DNA from: an uncultured Aquimarina sp.
GTDB lineage: Bacteria > Bacteroidota > Bacteroidia > Flavobacteriales > Flavobacteriaceae
Assembly (NCBI GenBank): GCA_947503835.1
Contig: CANNFM010000010.1
Coordinates: 62,001 to 126,000, forward strand
DNA: 64,000 nucleotides
Direction of reading: 5' to 3'
Part shown: one piece after another, positions 36,164 through 45,814 of the stretch
How positions within the stretch are numbered: the stretch's first letter is position 1
Layout: each line of letters begins with the position of its first letter
Notes under the pieces: model-generated
The model's database searches: none
Told to the model about the DNA's origin: nothing
What the model saw: the letters and a program-made list of their open reading frames with translations, nothing else
Program-made: the position numbers and the translations under genes

Positions 36164-37404
36164 TAAAAAAGATTTTAGTAATCGTATTAGTAGTTGTTGC
36201 TACAACATCTAATGCTCAAGAAGGGACTTCCTCACCGTATTCTTTTTATGGAATAGGAATTCAGAAGTTCAAAGGAACGGTAGAAAACAGGTCGATGGGG
36301 GGATTGAGTGTTTTAACTGATAGTATTCATTTAAATCTTCAAAACCCAGCGTCATTTGGAGAATTAAGGCTAACCGCATATACAGTAGGAGCTACTTACA
36401 ACAATTATAAAATTAACAATACAAATGAGTCGTCTTCTGGAGATAATGCTTCATTAGATTATCTGGCTGTGGGTATCCCTGCAGGTAAATTTGGATTTGG
36501 ATTTGGAATTGTTCCTCTTACATCGGTTGGATATGAACTTAATGATACCAACGGTATTGATGAAGAACGACAATTTACAGGTAAAGGAGGGTTAAATAAG
36601 GTTTTTTTAGCCACAGGAGTTAAAGTTAACAAGAATCTGAGCATAGGTGTAGATTTTAATTATAACTTTGGAAATATTGAAAATAAGGCTATATTGAGGA
36701 GGTCGAATGTGCAATTTGATACCAGAGAGATTACCAGCTCTGATTTATCGGCATTTAGTCTATCATTGGGAGTAGTGTATAAAACAATGATAACAGAAAA
36801 ATTACAACTATCTGCTTCTATTGTATCAACACCATCATTCGAATTAACATCAGAAAATACTAGAGAACTCGCTACAATAGTTATTAATGATAATGGTCAA
36901 GAGGGGATTGTAGAACGACAAGATGTAGCAGTAGATGATCAAGATATTGATCTTCCCGCCGAGTTTAAATTTGGAAGTGGGATAGGAGAAAACAAAAAAT
37001 GGTTTGTTGGAGCAGAATATGTATACTTGGATTCGGGGAAATTTACAAACGCATTATTTAACGAAGACAATATTGAGTATAAAAGTGCTTCAAAATTTAA
37101 ATTAGGAGGGTATTATCTCCCAAAATATAATTCGTTAACTAGCTATGTTAGTCGAATAGTGTATAGAGCAGGATTTAGATATGAAGAGACCGGTTTGCTT
37201 ATCGATGGAAACTCTATTGATGAGTTTGGCATGTCTTTTGGAGTAGGACTACCAGTTGGTAGATTATTCTCTAATCTAAATATAGGTTTTGAATATGGAC
37301 AACGAGGGACAACAGATTTCGGATTGATTAAAGAAGAATTTTTTAATGTCTCAATAGGTTTATCATTAAATGATAAATGGTTTAGAAAAATAAAATTTAA
37401 TTAA
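36160..37404 (+). CDS. Outer-membrane beta-barrel protein (FadL/PorV-like)
   Basis: A 414-residue protein with a signal peptide (ending TTSNAQ) and a long alternating beta pattern: SSPYSFYGIGIQKFKG, NPASFGELRLTAYTVGATYNN, GFGFGIVPLTSVGYEL, ending SIGLSLNDKWFRKIKFN. The opening pattern (N-R-S-M-G-G, then N-L-Q-N-P-A-S) resembles FadL-type outer-membrane transport proteins of Bacteroidota. It is coupled to coaX and 17 bp before the TPR gene. Function unproven. Confidence 0.8.
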   Translation: MIKKILVIVLVVVATTSNAQEGTSSPYSFYGIGIQKFKGTVENRSMGGLSVLTDSIHLNLQNPASFGELRLTAYTVGATYNNYKINNTNESSSGDNASLDYLAVGIPAGKFGFGFGIVPLTSVGYELNDTNGIDEERQFTGKGGLNKVFLATGVKVNKNLSIGVDFNYNFGNIENKAILRRSNVQFDTREITSSDLSAFSLSLGVVYKTMITEKLQLSASIVSTPSFELTSENTRELATIVINDNGQEGIVERQDVAVDDQDIDLPAEFKFGSGIGENKKWFVGAEYVYLDSGKFTNALFNEDNIEYKSASKFKLGGYYLPKYNSLTSYVSRIVYRAGFRYEETGLLIDGNSIDEFGMSFGVGLPVGRLFSNLNIGFEYGQRGTTDFGLIKEEFFNVSIGLSLNDKWFRKIKFN

Positions 37405-37421
37405 CTACAATTATTACAGCT

Positions 37422-38792
37422 ATGAATACTAAAGTTTTAACTAGTATAGCAACAGGATTGGTTTTGAGTACTACAACTATGAGTGCTCAGGCTACAGATT
37501 GTGCTACTACGGCTTCAATCGCCTATGAGCATGCTAAAGTAAAGAATTATGACGCGGCAGAAGAGCCTTTGTGGAAAGTAAGAAAAGAATGCCCTACCTA
37601 TAGTGTTGCGACCTATCAATTTGGACAAAAATTATTAGAAGCAAAGTATAAGAAAGCAGTGGCTGCCGATAAAATGAAGCTTGCCAATGAAAAAATTACC
37701 TTGTGGAAAGAGAGATTTCAATATTTTCCCGGAAAAACGAAAATAGGGGATATGCATGCTAATATCGGCCAGTTAATGTACGATAATAAAATAGGGACAA
37801 AAGAAGCCCAATTTGCAGAATTTGAAAAAGCATGGACAGAGGATAAAGCTCACGTTAAAAATCCTAAAAATGTCTATACATACTTCTCTCTTTTGGTAGA
37901 TCTTCATGGAGAAGGTAAAAAAGAACTTCAGAGCGTTTTTGATCTTTATGATGAAGTAATAGAAAAGATTGAAGATGAAGAAAGTAATAAGGCAAAAACG
38001 ATATCCGAACTTACTGTAAAAGAAGAATCTGGAACTGCATTGACTGCTAAAGAGAAGAAAACCCTTAAAAGATCTACTATTATATTATCAAATTATAGTA
38101 AAGTAAAATCAGGGGTGAACCAAAAACTAGGAGAATTAGCAGATTGTAAAAACTTAATACCACTATACACAGGTCAGTTTGATGCTAAAAAAACAGATGT
38201 TAACTGGTTAAAAGGTGCTGCAGGAAGAATGTCTTCTAAAGATTGTACAGATGACCCATTATTCTTTAAGTTGGTAGAGGCGTTACACAAAGCTGAACCT
38301 TCTGCAAAATCAGCATATTACTTAGGTATTTTGGCTTTAAAAGATAAGAAGACTACGACGGGGTTAAAGTATTTTAATCAGTCTGCTGAGTTAGAAACTA
38401 AAGGAAGTGATAAAGCAAAAGTGTACTTCAAGATTGGTGAAGTAATGAAAAAACAAGGAAGCAAAGGAAAAGCAAGAGCTTATTACAGAAAAGCATTAAA
38501 ATACAAGCCTTCAATGGGAGTTTGTTACCTTAGAATTGCTAGTATGGTTGCTAGTAGTGCTAATAACTGTGGGGCTGATGTGTTTAGCAAAAGAGCTGTA
38601 TATTGGCTGGCAGAAAACTATGCTCGAAGAGCAGGAAAAGTAGACCCAAGTTTAAAGTCTACAGCGTCTAAGTTTGCTGCAAATTATAAAGCAAAAGCTC
38701 CATCAAAGACCGATATTTTTAACAACCCAGGGATTACTTCTGTAAGTATTGCATGCTGGATTGGTGAAACGGTTAGAGTGCCAAAGCTATAA
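37422..38792 (+). CDS. Exported TPR-repeat protein
   Basis: A 456-residue protein with a signal peptide (ending TTMSAQ) and TPR-type helical repeats. One unit is well preserved at KAKVYFKIGEVMKKQGSKGKARAYYRKALKYKPSMG. Several cysteines are spaced through the mature chain. It is between an outer-membrane protein and lptC, so an envelope-assembly role is likely; no direct evidence. Its stop overlaps the lptC start by one base. Confidence 0.82.
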   Translation: MNTKVLTSIATGLVLSTTTMSAQATDCATTASIAYEHAKVKNYDAAEEPLWKVRKECPTYSVATYQFGQKLLEAKYKKAVAADKMKLANEKITLWKERFQYFPGKTKIGDMHANIGQLMYDNKIGTKEAQFAEFEKAWTEDKAHVKNPKNVYTYFSLLVDLHGEGKKELQSVFDLYDEVIEKIEDEESNKAKTISELTVKEESGTALTAKEKKTLKRSTIILSNYSKVKSGVNQKLGELADCKNLIPLYTGQFDAKKTDVNWLKGAAGRMSSKDCTDDPLFFKLVEALHKAEPSAKSAYYLGILALKDKKTTTGLKYFNQSAELETKGSDKAKVYFKIGEVMKKQGSKGKARAYYRKALKYKPSMGVCYLRIASMVASSANNCGADVFSKRAVYWLAENYARRAGKVDPSLKSTASKFAANYKAKAPSKTDIFNNPGITSVSIACWIGETVRVPKL

Positions 38793-39352
38793 TGCAACGC
38801 AAAAAAAAATATAATATAATAATGAACATTGTCACGGTATTTGCCGTGACAATGTTTTTTTCTTGTCAATCAAAAAAATCGAAATCTCAAGGATATTTAA
38901 TTTCAGAAGAAGCACCAATTGCAGAAGCTTTTGAGGTAAATCTTAAATATACAGACTCTGGAAGATTAACAGCAGTACTTAAAACCCCTAAAGTACTAGA
39001 TTACACAAATAAATCCTTTGGTTATCATGAGTTTCCAGAAGGTATAGTGCTGGATATTATAGACAAAGAAGGAAGAGTAAGTGTAGTGACTTCAGACTAT
39101 GCGATTTCCTACCAACAAACAGGCTTAATCGATATGAGAGGAAATGTCGATATTCTAACAGCCGACAGTACACATTTACAGGCAGAACAATTATATTGGG
39201 ATAAAATTATTAATTGGGTATTTACAGATTATCCCTACAAAAGTTATATGTCAGATGGTAATATTAACGAAGCCGATGGTTTTGATGCTAATCAGGATTT
39301 TACTATCTTGAATTCACGAAGTAATGATGGACTGATTTTTATTGAAGAATAA
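38792..39352 (+). CDS. lptC: LPS export protein LptC
   Basis: A 186-residue lipopolysaccharide-transport component. The LptC/OstA-like region is visible (LKTPKVLDY..., then DIIDKEGRVSVVTSDYAISYQQTGLIDMRGNVDI...QLYWD). An N-terminal lipoprotein-like signal ends at FFSC. The start is either 38792 (overlapping the upstream stop) or the internal ATG at 38822, which gives a shorter signal. A perfect 13-bp hairpin with a T-run lies within the signal-coding part. Confidence 0.9.
   Translation: MQRKKKYNIIMNIVTVFAVTMFFSCQSKKSKSQGYLISEEAPIAEAFEVNLKYTDSGRLTAVLKTPKVLDYTNKSFGYHEFPEGIVLDIIDKEGRVSVVTSDYAISYQQTGLIDMRGNVDILTADSTHLQAEQLYWDKIINWVFTDYPYKSYMSDGNINEADGFDANQDFTILNSRSNDGLIFIEE
38825..38861 (+). terminator. 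Terminator-like hairpin inside lptC signal sequence
   Basis: AACATTGTCACGG (38825-38837) and CCGTGACAATGTT (38844-38856) pair perfectly around TATTTG, and seven T follow (38855-38861). By form this is a strong intrinsic terminator, yet it lies in the coding region of lptC just after the TPR gene ends. Translation of lptC may prevent it from acting, making it an attenuator. Confidence 0.72.
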
Positions 39353-39365
39353 TCTAATACCAAAA

Positions 39366-39557
39366 ATGAAAGTATTTAAGTTTTTTGAATTTGCCTATTT
39401 GGCTATTATGATCTTTTTTATCTACCAGGCGTTTACAGAATGGGGACAAGAAGGAGGAAGAGGTATTCTTTATCTTATTTTTGCAGCAGTAGCAGTTTTT
39501 ATGTACTTCTTTAAAAGAAATTTTAGAAAGAAATTTGAAGCAAACAACAAGAAATAA
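39366..39557 (+). CDS. Small membrane protein next to lptC
   Basis: A 63-residue protein from the ATG at 39366 (an earlier in-frame ATG at 39342 lies inside lptC). Two hydrophobic helices are present (FEFAYLAIMIFFIYQAF, ILYLIFAAVAVFMYFF) with a basic tail (RNFRKKFEANNKK). It lies between lptC and the CorC gene with 3 bp to the latter. Function unknown; placement suggests a conserved operon. Confidence 0.75.
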   Translation: MKVFKFFEFAYLAIMIFFIYQAFTEWGQEGGRGILYLIFAAVAVFMYFFKRNFRKKFEANNKK

Positions 39558-39560
39558 TTC

Positions 39561-40850
39561 ATGGAATTACAAATCGTTGTTATTTTAATTTCCCTTATTC
39601 TTTCTGCTTTTTTCTCTGGAATGGAAATAGCCTATGTTTCTTCGAATAAAATTCACATAGAAATTGAGAAAAAACAAGGAGGTTTTTTGTCAAATATTCT
39701 TTCGAGACTCACAAAAAAACCCTCTAAATTTATTGCCACAATGCTAGTGGGTAATAATATAGCATTAGTAGTGTATGGGTTCTTTATGGGAGAACTACTA
39801 ATGAATTTATTTCTCTCCTCTATTCCATCAGGGTTTTGGTTGTTAGATTATATGCTAACCGATTTAAATCTTTTACTGCAAACTTTAATCTCAACGATTA
39901 TTATTTTAATAACAGCAGAATTTTTACCTAAAGTTTTTTTTCAGATATACTCCAACACGCTTTTAAAAGCATTTTCATTTCCTGCCTATTTTTTTTATCT
40001 GGTATTTTCTCCGATTTCGACATTTGTAATTTGGGTGTCTGATTTTGTGTTGAAGAAATTTTTTAAAACCGATGGTGATGAAGTGCAGCTTGCTTTTAGT
40101 AAAACAGAGTTAGGTGATTATATCAGTGAACAAATGGAAACTGTGGAAGAACATGACGAAATAGATAGTGAGATTCAGATTTTTCAAAATGCTCTGGATT
40201 TTTCTGATGTAAAGTCCAGGGAGGTAATGATCCCAAGAACTGAAATAGTTGCAGTAGAAAAATCACAATCTATCGAAGAAGTTAGCAAATTGTTTATTGA
40301 TACCGGGTTGTCTAAAATAATTGTGTTTGATGGTACTATAGATGATATTGTTGGGTATGTGCATTCTTTTGAACTGTTCAAAAAACCTAAATCTCTTAGA
40401 TCAATTCTTTTACCGGTTGTTTTTGTTCCCGAAACTATGTTCGTAAAGGATGTACTTAATCTTTTGACCAAAAAACATAAAAGCATTGCAGTAGTTATTG
40501 ATGAGTACGGTGGGACTAGTGGAATTATTACCGTAGAGGATATTATAGAAGAACTTTTTGGAGAAATTGAAGATGAACATGACTCTATTGCTCTTATAGA
40601 AGAACAATTGGCCGAAAACCACTTTCGTTTTTCTGCAAGATTAGAAGTAGATTATATTAACGAGTTGTATAAATTAGACCTTCCCGAAGGTGAAAATTAT
40701 GAAACTCTTGGCGGGATGATTGTTAATCATACAGAAGAGATCCCTAGGCAAGGAGATGAAGTGCTTATCGATGCCTTCAAAATTAACATTATTGAAACTT
40801 CAAATACCAAAATCGAGATTATAGAATTAATGATTACTTCCGAAGATTAA
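39561..40850 (+). CDS. CNNM/CorC (HlyC)-type transporter-like protein
   Basis: A 429-residue membrane protein: a DUF21/CNNM transmembrane part (residues ~1-160, SAFFSGMEIAYVSSNKIHIE), a tandem CBS domain (~195-330, VMIPRTEIVAVEKSQSIEEV; VVIDEYGGTSGIITVEDIIE) and a C-terminal CorC/HlyC-associated domain (~345-425, ETLGGMIVNHTEEIPRQGDE). The family is linked to Mg2+ or other divalent cation efflux; a flavobacterial relative is the gliding-associated GldE. Which one this is cannot be told. Confidence 0.9.
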   Translation: MELQIVVILISLILSAFFSGMEIAYVSSNKIHIEIEKKQGGFLSNILSRLTKKPSKFIATMLVGNNIALVVYGFFMGELLMNLFLSSIPSGFWLLDYMLTDLNLLLQTLISTIIILITAEFLPKVFFQIYSNTLLKAFSFPAYFFYLVFSPISTFVIWVSDFVLKKFFKTDGDEVQLAFSKTELGDYISEQMETVEEHDEIDSEIQIFQNALDFSDVKSREVMIPRTEIVAVEKSQSIEEVSKLFIDTGLSKIIVFDGTIDDIVGYVHSFELFKKPKSLRSILLPVVFVPETMFVKDVLNLLTKKHKSIAVVIDEYGGTSGIITVEDIIEELFGEIEDEHDSIALIEEQLAENHFRFSARLEVDYINELYKLDLPEGENYETLGGMIVNHTEEIPRQGDEVLIDAFKINIIETSNTKIEIIELMITSED

Positions 40851-40865
40851 TTTATGTCCTAAGTA

Positions 40866-41576
40866 ATGAGCAAGAATATATTAGATCAAAAAGTCATCGT
40901 TTTTATAGTAATATATGCGCTCATTTTGATATGTGATCTTATATGCGGTAGTCATGAATCGTATTTGTATTTAAGATATTTCACAAAACCTGCAATTCTA
41001 GCTTCATTGATCGCTTTTCTTTTTGTGTATAAGAAGAAGCTAGACCGTTCTATATTCCAGATCATAGGATTGGCTTTGGTGTTTTCATTATCTGGAGATA
41101 TTTTGCTATTATTTACACACATATCCCAGCTTTTTTTTATGATGGGTTTGATTATGTTTCTACTTGCTCATATAATGTATATAATAATCTTTCTTAAAAA
41201 CCGAGGAAACCAAAATAAGAATCGACTTTTCTTGGTGCTTACTATTGTATATGGGATAACACTATTTTATGTGCTTTATCCAAGCTTAGGAGAGATGTTA
41301 ATTCCTGTAGCCATATATATGGTAGTAATTTTAGTAATGTCTAATGCTTCTTATCTGCGATCAAAACATGTATCCAGAACAAGTTATGTTCTGGTATTTG
41401 TCGGTGCTCTGTTTTTTATGCTTTCCGATAGTCTTTTGTCAATAGATCTTTTTTATGCCGCGTTACCTTATGGTAATGTCTGGATTATGAGTACATATGC
41501 AACGGCTCAGTTTTTAATTGTATACGGTATTATTCGCCAAAAAGAACTGCAAAAATCTGGAAAAACAGAACTTTAA
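40866..41576 (+). CDS. YhhN-family membrane protein (lysoplasmalogenase-like)
   Basis: A 236-residue protein with about eight hydrophobic helices. YhhN landmarks are LRYFTKPAILASLIAFLF, LALVFSLSGDILLLF and LFFMLSDSLLSIDLF; the acidic residues in SGD and SDS are the conserved polar positions of the family. Homologues hydrolyse the vinyl-ether bond of lysoplasmalogens. It follows the CorC gene by 15 bp. Confidence 0.85.
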   Translation: MSKNILDQKVIVFIVIYALILICDLICGSHESYLYLRYFTKPAILASLIAFLFVYKKKLDRSIFQIIGLALVFSLSGDILLLFTHISQLFFMMGLIMFLLAHIMYIIIFLKNRGNQNKNRLFLVLTIVYGITLFYVLYPSLGEMLIPVAIYMVVILVMSNASYLRSKHVSRTSYVLVFVGALFFMLSDSLLSIDLFYAALPYGNVWIMSTYATAQFLIVYGIIRQKELQKSGKTEL

Positions 41577-41641
41577 AAAGGGTTCTATTCTTTAATAAAA
41601 ACCAAATGCAAAAAAACTTCATAAGACTTTGAGATTTTTAA

Positions 41642-41672
41642 TTGGTATTATTACAATAAAATGGTATTTTCG
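41642..41672 (+). promoter_or_regulatory. Promoter of ppiD
   Basis: TTGG (41642-41645), 19 bp, then TATTTTCG (41665-41672) match the Bacteroidota -33/-7 pair with one mismatch each. The leader to the ATG at 41705 is ~25 nt. Confidence 0.45.
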
Positions 41673-41704
41673 CCCACTATATTTTGAATAAATTATAATA
41701 CACC

Positions 41705-43825
41705 ATGGCAGTTTTAAATAAAATCAGACAACGTTCTTTTTTCTTAATTGTGATTATTGCATTAGCACTTTTCTCATTTGTAATAGGGGATTTGTTGCGT
41801 AATGGAGGAGCTATTTCTCAGAAAGCAGAAAATACGATAGCTACCATAAATGGAAAAAGTATTGATAGAACAGACTTTGCCAGAAAAGTAGAAGCGGCTT
41901 CAAGAAATTTTGGGACGAGTGGATCTAGTATTCAGGCGGTAAATTATGTATGGAACCAAGAAGTGCGCCAGGCTGTTTTTGAAGGAGAATTTGAAGAACT
42001 TGGTATTACGATTGGAGAAGAACAAGTAAATGAGTTATTAGAAGAATCTTTAGCTAATAATCCGACTTTTCAGAATGAAGCCGGAGTTTTTGATAAAGCA
42101 AAGATGCAGGAATATGTTGCAAATATACAAGCTACATCTAAACAAGCGTATCAACAATGGTTAGATTATGAAGTTTCTATAAGTAAAGGCGCTATAGAAG
42201 AGACGTATCTTACTATGATAAAAGCCGGTGTAGGATCTACATTAAAAGAAGGTGAATTAGCATATAAAATAGAAAATGATAATGTGGATATAAAATATGT
42301 TCAGTTGCCATTTTCTAGTATTAAAGACGAAGAAGTAAAAGTAACAGACGCCGAAATCCAATCATACATAGATAAGCATGCAGGGCAATATGTAGGAGAT
42401 GCATCAAGAAGTATTCGTTATGTGCTGTTTAGCGAAACGCCAAGCCAGGAAGATGAAGATCAGATAAAAGCAGAAGTTGGCTCTCTATTAAATGACAGAG
42501 CAGAATTCAACGAATCAACAAAAGCAACAGATTCTGTTTCTGGATTTAGAAATGTAAAAGACGTAGAAGGGTTTGTAAATCAAAACTCGTCAATAAAATT
42601 CGATGATAGATTTCAATTTAAAAAAGATCTACCAGCTACAGTTGCAGATACATTATACAATATAGCAGTAGGAGATGCATTTGGTCCATATAAGGATGGA
42701 GAATATATTAAAATCTCTAGAGTGGTTGCACAAAAGCAAATACCAGACTCTGTTAAAGCAAGTCATATTTTAATCTCATGGGAAGGTCTTAGAACTGCAG
42801 GAGACTTAAAAAGAACTAAAGAAGTAGCAAAAACATTAGCCGATAGTATTCTAAATGTTGTTAAAGGGGATAAGAGTAAATTCTCAACCTTAGCACCCGA
42901 ATTTTCTGCAGATAACTCTAATAAAGATAAAGGTGGAGATTTAGGATATTTTGTTCCAGGTGCTATGGTTCCTGCATTTAATGATTACTGTTTTGAAAAT
43001 AAGACAGGTGATATGGGAGTTGTAGAAACACAATTTGGATATCATATAATACATATAGAAGATCAGAAAAATGAACAAAAGGCTATAAAAGTAGCAACAG
43101 TTGCTCGTAAAATAGAGCCTAGTGAAAAGACCATTAATACTATTTTTACAGAAACAACTAAGTTTCAGATTGCTGCAAAAGACAAAGATTTCGAAGAAGT
43201 ATCTAAAGAAAATGAGCTAACAGTTCGTCCGGTAAATAAAATCAAAGAATTAGACGAAAATATTCCGGGATTAGGCTCTAGAAGAGCAATAGTACAATGG
43301 GCTTTTAATGAAGAATCAGAAGTTGGTGAGATAAAGCGTTTTGATGTTCCAGAAGGATATGCTGTAGTGCAATTAACTGCAAAAGCAAGTAAAGGAACAA
43401 TGTCTGTTAAAGATGCAAGTGCAGCTGTAAAGACAATTTTGATCAAAGAAAAGAAAGCAGAAATGCTAAAGAGCAAGATCTCAGCAAAATCTGTAGAGGA
43501 TATTGCTAAAAATCAAGCTCAAGTAGTAAAAACCGCTTCTGCATTAAATATGAAGACACCAACAATTAGTGGGGCAGGAACAGAGCCAAAAGTGATAGGA
43601 ACTGCTTTTGCTCTCGAAGTAGGAGGTGTTTCAAACCCAGTGGTGGGTAATAATGGAGTGTATGTAGTAGAAGTAACTAAGAAAACACCAGCGAGTGGTT
43701 TAGATACCTATATTAGCTATGCCGCTCAAGCTTCTAAAACTCAGGCTAACTTAGTTAATTCTAAAGTTTTTGAAGCTCTTAAAGAAGCTGCTGAAATAGA
43801 AGATAACAGAGCTAAGTTTTACTAG
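41705..43825 (+). CDS. ppiD: Periplasmic peptidyl-prolyl isomerase PpiD-like chaperone
   Basis: A 706-residue protein with an N-terminal membrane anchor (SFFLIVIIALALFSFVIGDLL), a SurA-type N-domain (INGKSIDRTDFARKV...LGITIGEEQVNELL) and a parvulin rotamase domain at ~340-460 (VKASHILISW, KGGDLGYFVPGAMVPAFND, FGYHIIHIED). It helps fold outer-membrane proteins, consistent with the envelope genes around it. A long terminator hairpin follows. Confidence 0.92.
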   Translation: MAVLNKIRQRSFFLIVIIALALFSFVIGDLLRNGGAISQKAENTIATINGKSIDRTDFARKVEAASRNFGTSGSSIQAVNYVWNQEVRQAVFEGEFEELGITIGEEQVNELLEESLANNPTFQNEAGVFDKAKMQEYVANIQATSKQAYQQWLDYEVSISKGAIEETYLTMIKAGVGSTLKEGELAYKIENDNVDIKYVQLPFSSIKDEEVKVTDAEIQSYIDKHAGQYVGDASRSIRYVLFSETPSQEDEDQIKAEVGSLLNDRAEFNESTKATDSVSGFRNVKDVEGFVNQNSSIKFDDRFQFKKDLPATVADTLYNIAVGDAFGPYKDGEYIKISRVVAQKQIPDSVKASHILISWEGLRTAGDLKRTKEVAKTLADSILNVVKGDKSKFSTLAPEFSADNSNKDKGGDLGYFVPGAMVPAFNDYCFENKTGDMGVVETQFGYHIIHIEDQKNEQKAIKVATVARKIEPSEKTINTIFTETTKFQIAAKDKDFEEVSKENELTVRPVNKIKELDENIPGLGSRRAIVQWAFNEESEVGEIKRFDVPEGYAVVQLTAKASKGTMSVKDASAAVKTILIKEKKAEMLKSKISAKSVEDIAKNQAQVVKTASALNMKTPTISGAGTEPKVIGTAFALEVGGVSNPVVGNNGVYVVEVTKKTPASGLDTYISYAAQASKTQANLVNSKVFEALKEAAEIEDNRAKFY

Positions 43826-43844
43826 AAGTAAGTACATATAAAAA

Positions 43845-43886
43845 AAACAAACAATCCTGAAGAATTATCTTCAGGATTGTTTGTTT
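43845..43886 (+). terminator. Intrinsic terminator after ppiD
   Basis: A 19-bp perfect stem (43845-43863 with 43868-43886, core CAATCCTGAAGA/TCTTCAGGATTG) around ATTA, with T-rich right end. Confidence 0.88.
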
Positions 43887-43941
43887 ATTGTAGTTATGTA
43901 CTATCTCAAAAGTATCTTTTTGTAGTGATAAACAAAAAACT

Positions 43942-44616
43942 ATGTCCGTAAATAAAGCAAAATTGATCGAAGCTGAAAAAATAGCACTTCAATTATTCAA
44001 AGTAGCCGAAGATCGAAATTTAATTACCCCTGGAAAATCAGAACGTGAGCTTAACACAGAAATTTTCAATTTAGCTTCTGAACTCTTCGGAATAGAAAAG
44101 CACTGGCACAAAAGAATTGTTCGAAGCGGTGTAAATACTTTATCACCCTATAAAGAAAACCCTCCTAATTTAATGATAGCAGATGATGACATTTTGTTTT
44201 TCGATTTTGGGCCAATTATTGAAGGCTGGGAGGCCGATTTAGGAAGAACCTATGTGATAGGGGATGACCCTTTTAAGCACAAACTTAAAAATGATATTGA
44301 ATTGGCTTGGCAAGAAACAAAGGAATGGTTTCATGAGCAGACCTATGTAACAGCAGCCGATTTGTATCAATACGCAGTTAAAAAGGCCGAAGAATATGGA
44401 TGGGCTTTTGGAGGAGAAATAGCAGGTCATCTTATAGGAGAATTTCCTCATGAAAAGCTAGAACCAGGAAACTTTAATCTATATGTCCACCCCGAAAATC
44501 ATAATGATATGTTTTTACCAGATGCCAAAGGAAATAAAAGAGAATGGATTTTAGAGATGCATTTTGTAGATACAAAAAAACAGATCGGGGGCTTTTTTGA
44601 GCAATTACTCACCTGA
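43942..44616 (+). CDS. M24-family metallopeptidase-like protein
   Basis: A 224-residue protein with the pita-bread fold of methionine/Xaa-Pro aminopeptidases. Metal-ligand motifs are present in order: FDFGP, WEADLGRTY, AGHLIGEFPHE and EMHFVD. It lacks the N-terminal domain of Xaa-Pro peptidases. Enzymes of this short type also include creatinase-like and unknown hydrolases, so the substrate is uncertain. Stands alone after the ppiD terminator. Confidence 0.85.
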   Translation: MSVNKAKLIEAEKIALQLFKVAEDRNLITPGKSERELNTEIFNLASELFGIEKHWHKRIVRSGVNTLSPYKENPPNLMIADDDILFFDFGPIIEGWEADLGRTYVIGDDPFKHKLKNDIELAWQETKEWFHEQTYVTAADLYQYAVKKAEEYGWAFGGEIAGHLIGEFPHEKLEPGNFNLYVHPENHNDMFLPDAKGNKREWILEMHFVDTKKQIGGFFEQLLT

Positions 44617-44633
44617 TTTTTCAGAGAACTTCG

Positions 44634-44662
44634 TATTATAAAATACAAAGCCTTTTATAATA
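44634..44662. terminator. AU-rich hairpin between convergent genes
   Basis: TATTATAAAA (44634-44643) and TTTTATAATA (44653-44662) pair perfectly around 9 nt, between the convergent M24 and galE genes. It may end both transcripts; the AT content makes chance more likely than for other hairpins here. Confidence 0.4.
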
Positions 44663-44680
44663 TACAGTGGAGTGATGTTT

Positions 44681-45697
44681 TTAGCTCCTTACTTTCTGCT
44701 CCCATTTCCATGCAGAACTCAGAGAATCATCTAAACTACTTTTTGCTTTCCACCCTAATTCATTATTTGCTTTAGTGGTATCGGCGTAGGCTGCAGTGAT
44801 ATCACCTTCTCTTCTTTCAACAATTTGATAATTCAGTTTTCGATCAGAAACTTTTTCAAAAGATTGGATTACCTCTAAAACCGTGCTACCGGTTCCTGTA
44901 CCTACATTAAATACTTCATAATTTGAACTATTTTTATCTTCTAGTAATCGTTGCAGAGCAACTACATGAGCCTGTGCAAGATCAACTACATGAATATAAT
45001 CTCTGATACATGTGCCATCTGGAGTTGGATAATCATCACCAAAAACAGACAATTTTTCTCTCAATCCAATCGCCGTTTGTGTAATGAACGGGATAAGATT
45101 TTGTGGTACCCCTATTGGCAATTCTCCAATTTCTGCAGATGGGTGAGCACCGGTTGGGTTAAAATATCGCAGCGATATTGCTTTTAGATTTTTACTTACT
45201 TTACACGTGTCTCTAATAATTTCTTCGCCGATCTGTTTTGTGTTTCCATAGGGAGATTCTGCAGCCTTTACAGGCGCATTTTCTGTGATGGGTAGCTCAT
45301 CAGCTTGTCCATATACCGTACACGAGGAACTGAAAATAAAATTTGCAGATGCTTGATCAGATAACTGTTGTAAAATGTATACTAATGTAGATAGATTATT
45401 TTCATAATAAAGTAAAGGGTTTTCTACACTTTCGCCAACTGCTTTAGAGGCTGCAAAATGGATTACTCCATCAATATCATTATGACGTTCAAAAAAATCT
45501 TTAACTTTCTCTTTTTCTCTAAGGTCAAACTGCTCAAAAAGTGGTTCCTTTCCAGTAATTGAATGTATTCCTTTGAGCACATCTGGAGACGAATTAGAAC
45601 AGTTGTCTATAATAACAACCTCATAACCCTTGTTTTGTAGTTCTACTACTGTATGAGAACCTATAAACCCCAATCCTCCGGTTACCAGTATTTTCAT
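44681..45697 (-). CDS. galE: UDP-glucose 4-epimerase
   Basis: A 338-residue short-chain dehydrogenase-type enzyme interconverting UDP-galactose and UDP-glucose with bound NAD. Rossmann motif TGGLGFIGSHT (6-16), SSSCTVYG (123-130) and the catalytic Y150-x3-K154 (SPYGNTK) are all present. It closes the Leloir pathway with galK and galT. It ends the leftward galactoside row but probably also has its own promoter (45750-45757). Confidence 0.96.
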   Translation of the reverse strand: MKILVTGGLGFIGSHTVVELQNKGYEVVIIDNCSNSSPDVLKGIHSITGKEPLFEQFDLREKEKVKDFFERHNDIDGVIHFAASKAVGESVENPLLYYENNLSTLVYILQQLSDQASANFIFSSSCTVYGQADELPITENAPVKAAESPYGNTKQIGEEIIRDTCKVSKNLKAISLRYFNPTGAHPSAEIGELPIGVPQNLIPFITQTAIGLREKLSVFGDDYPTPDGTCIRDYIHVVDLAQAHVVALQRLLEDKNSSNYEVFNVGTGTGSTVLEVIQSFEKVSDRKLNYQIVERREGDITAAYADTTKANNELGWKAKSSLDDSLSSAWKWEQKVRS

Positions 45698-45749
45698 TGT
45701 TTTTTATTTTCTAGATTATGTTAGTAAGACCCTAAATAAATATTTATAA

Positions 45750-45757
45750 CAAATGTA
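45750..45757 (-). promoter_or_regulatory. -7 box of galE
   Basis: On the leftward strand TACATTTG matches TAnnTTTG, 53 bp before the galE ATG. No TTTG is seen at the right distance upstream. Confidence 0.4.
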
Positions 45758-45814
45758 TACAATTGATATGATAGAGAAATGAAAAGTTATCCTAAAAAAG
45801 ACTTAGCAGCTATT

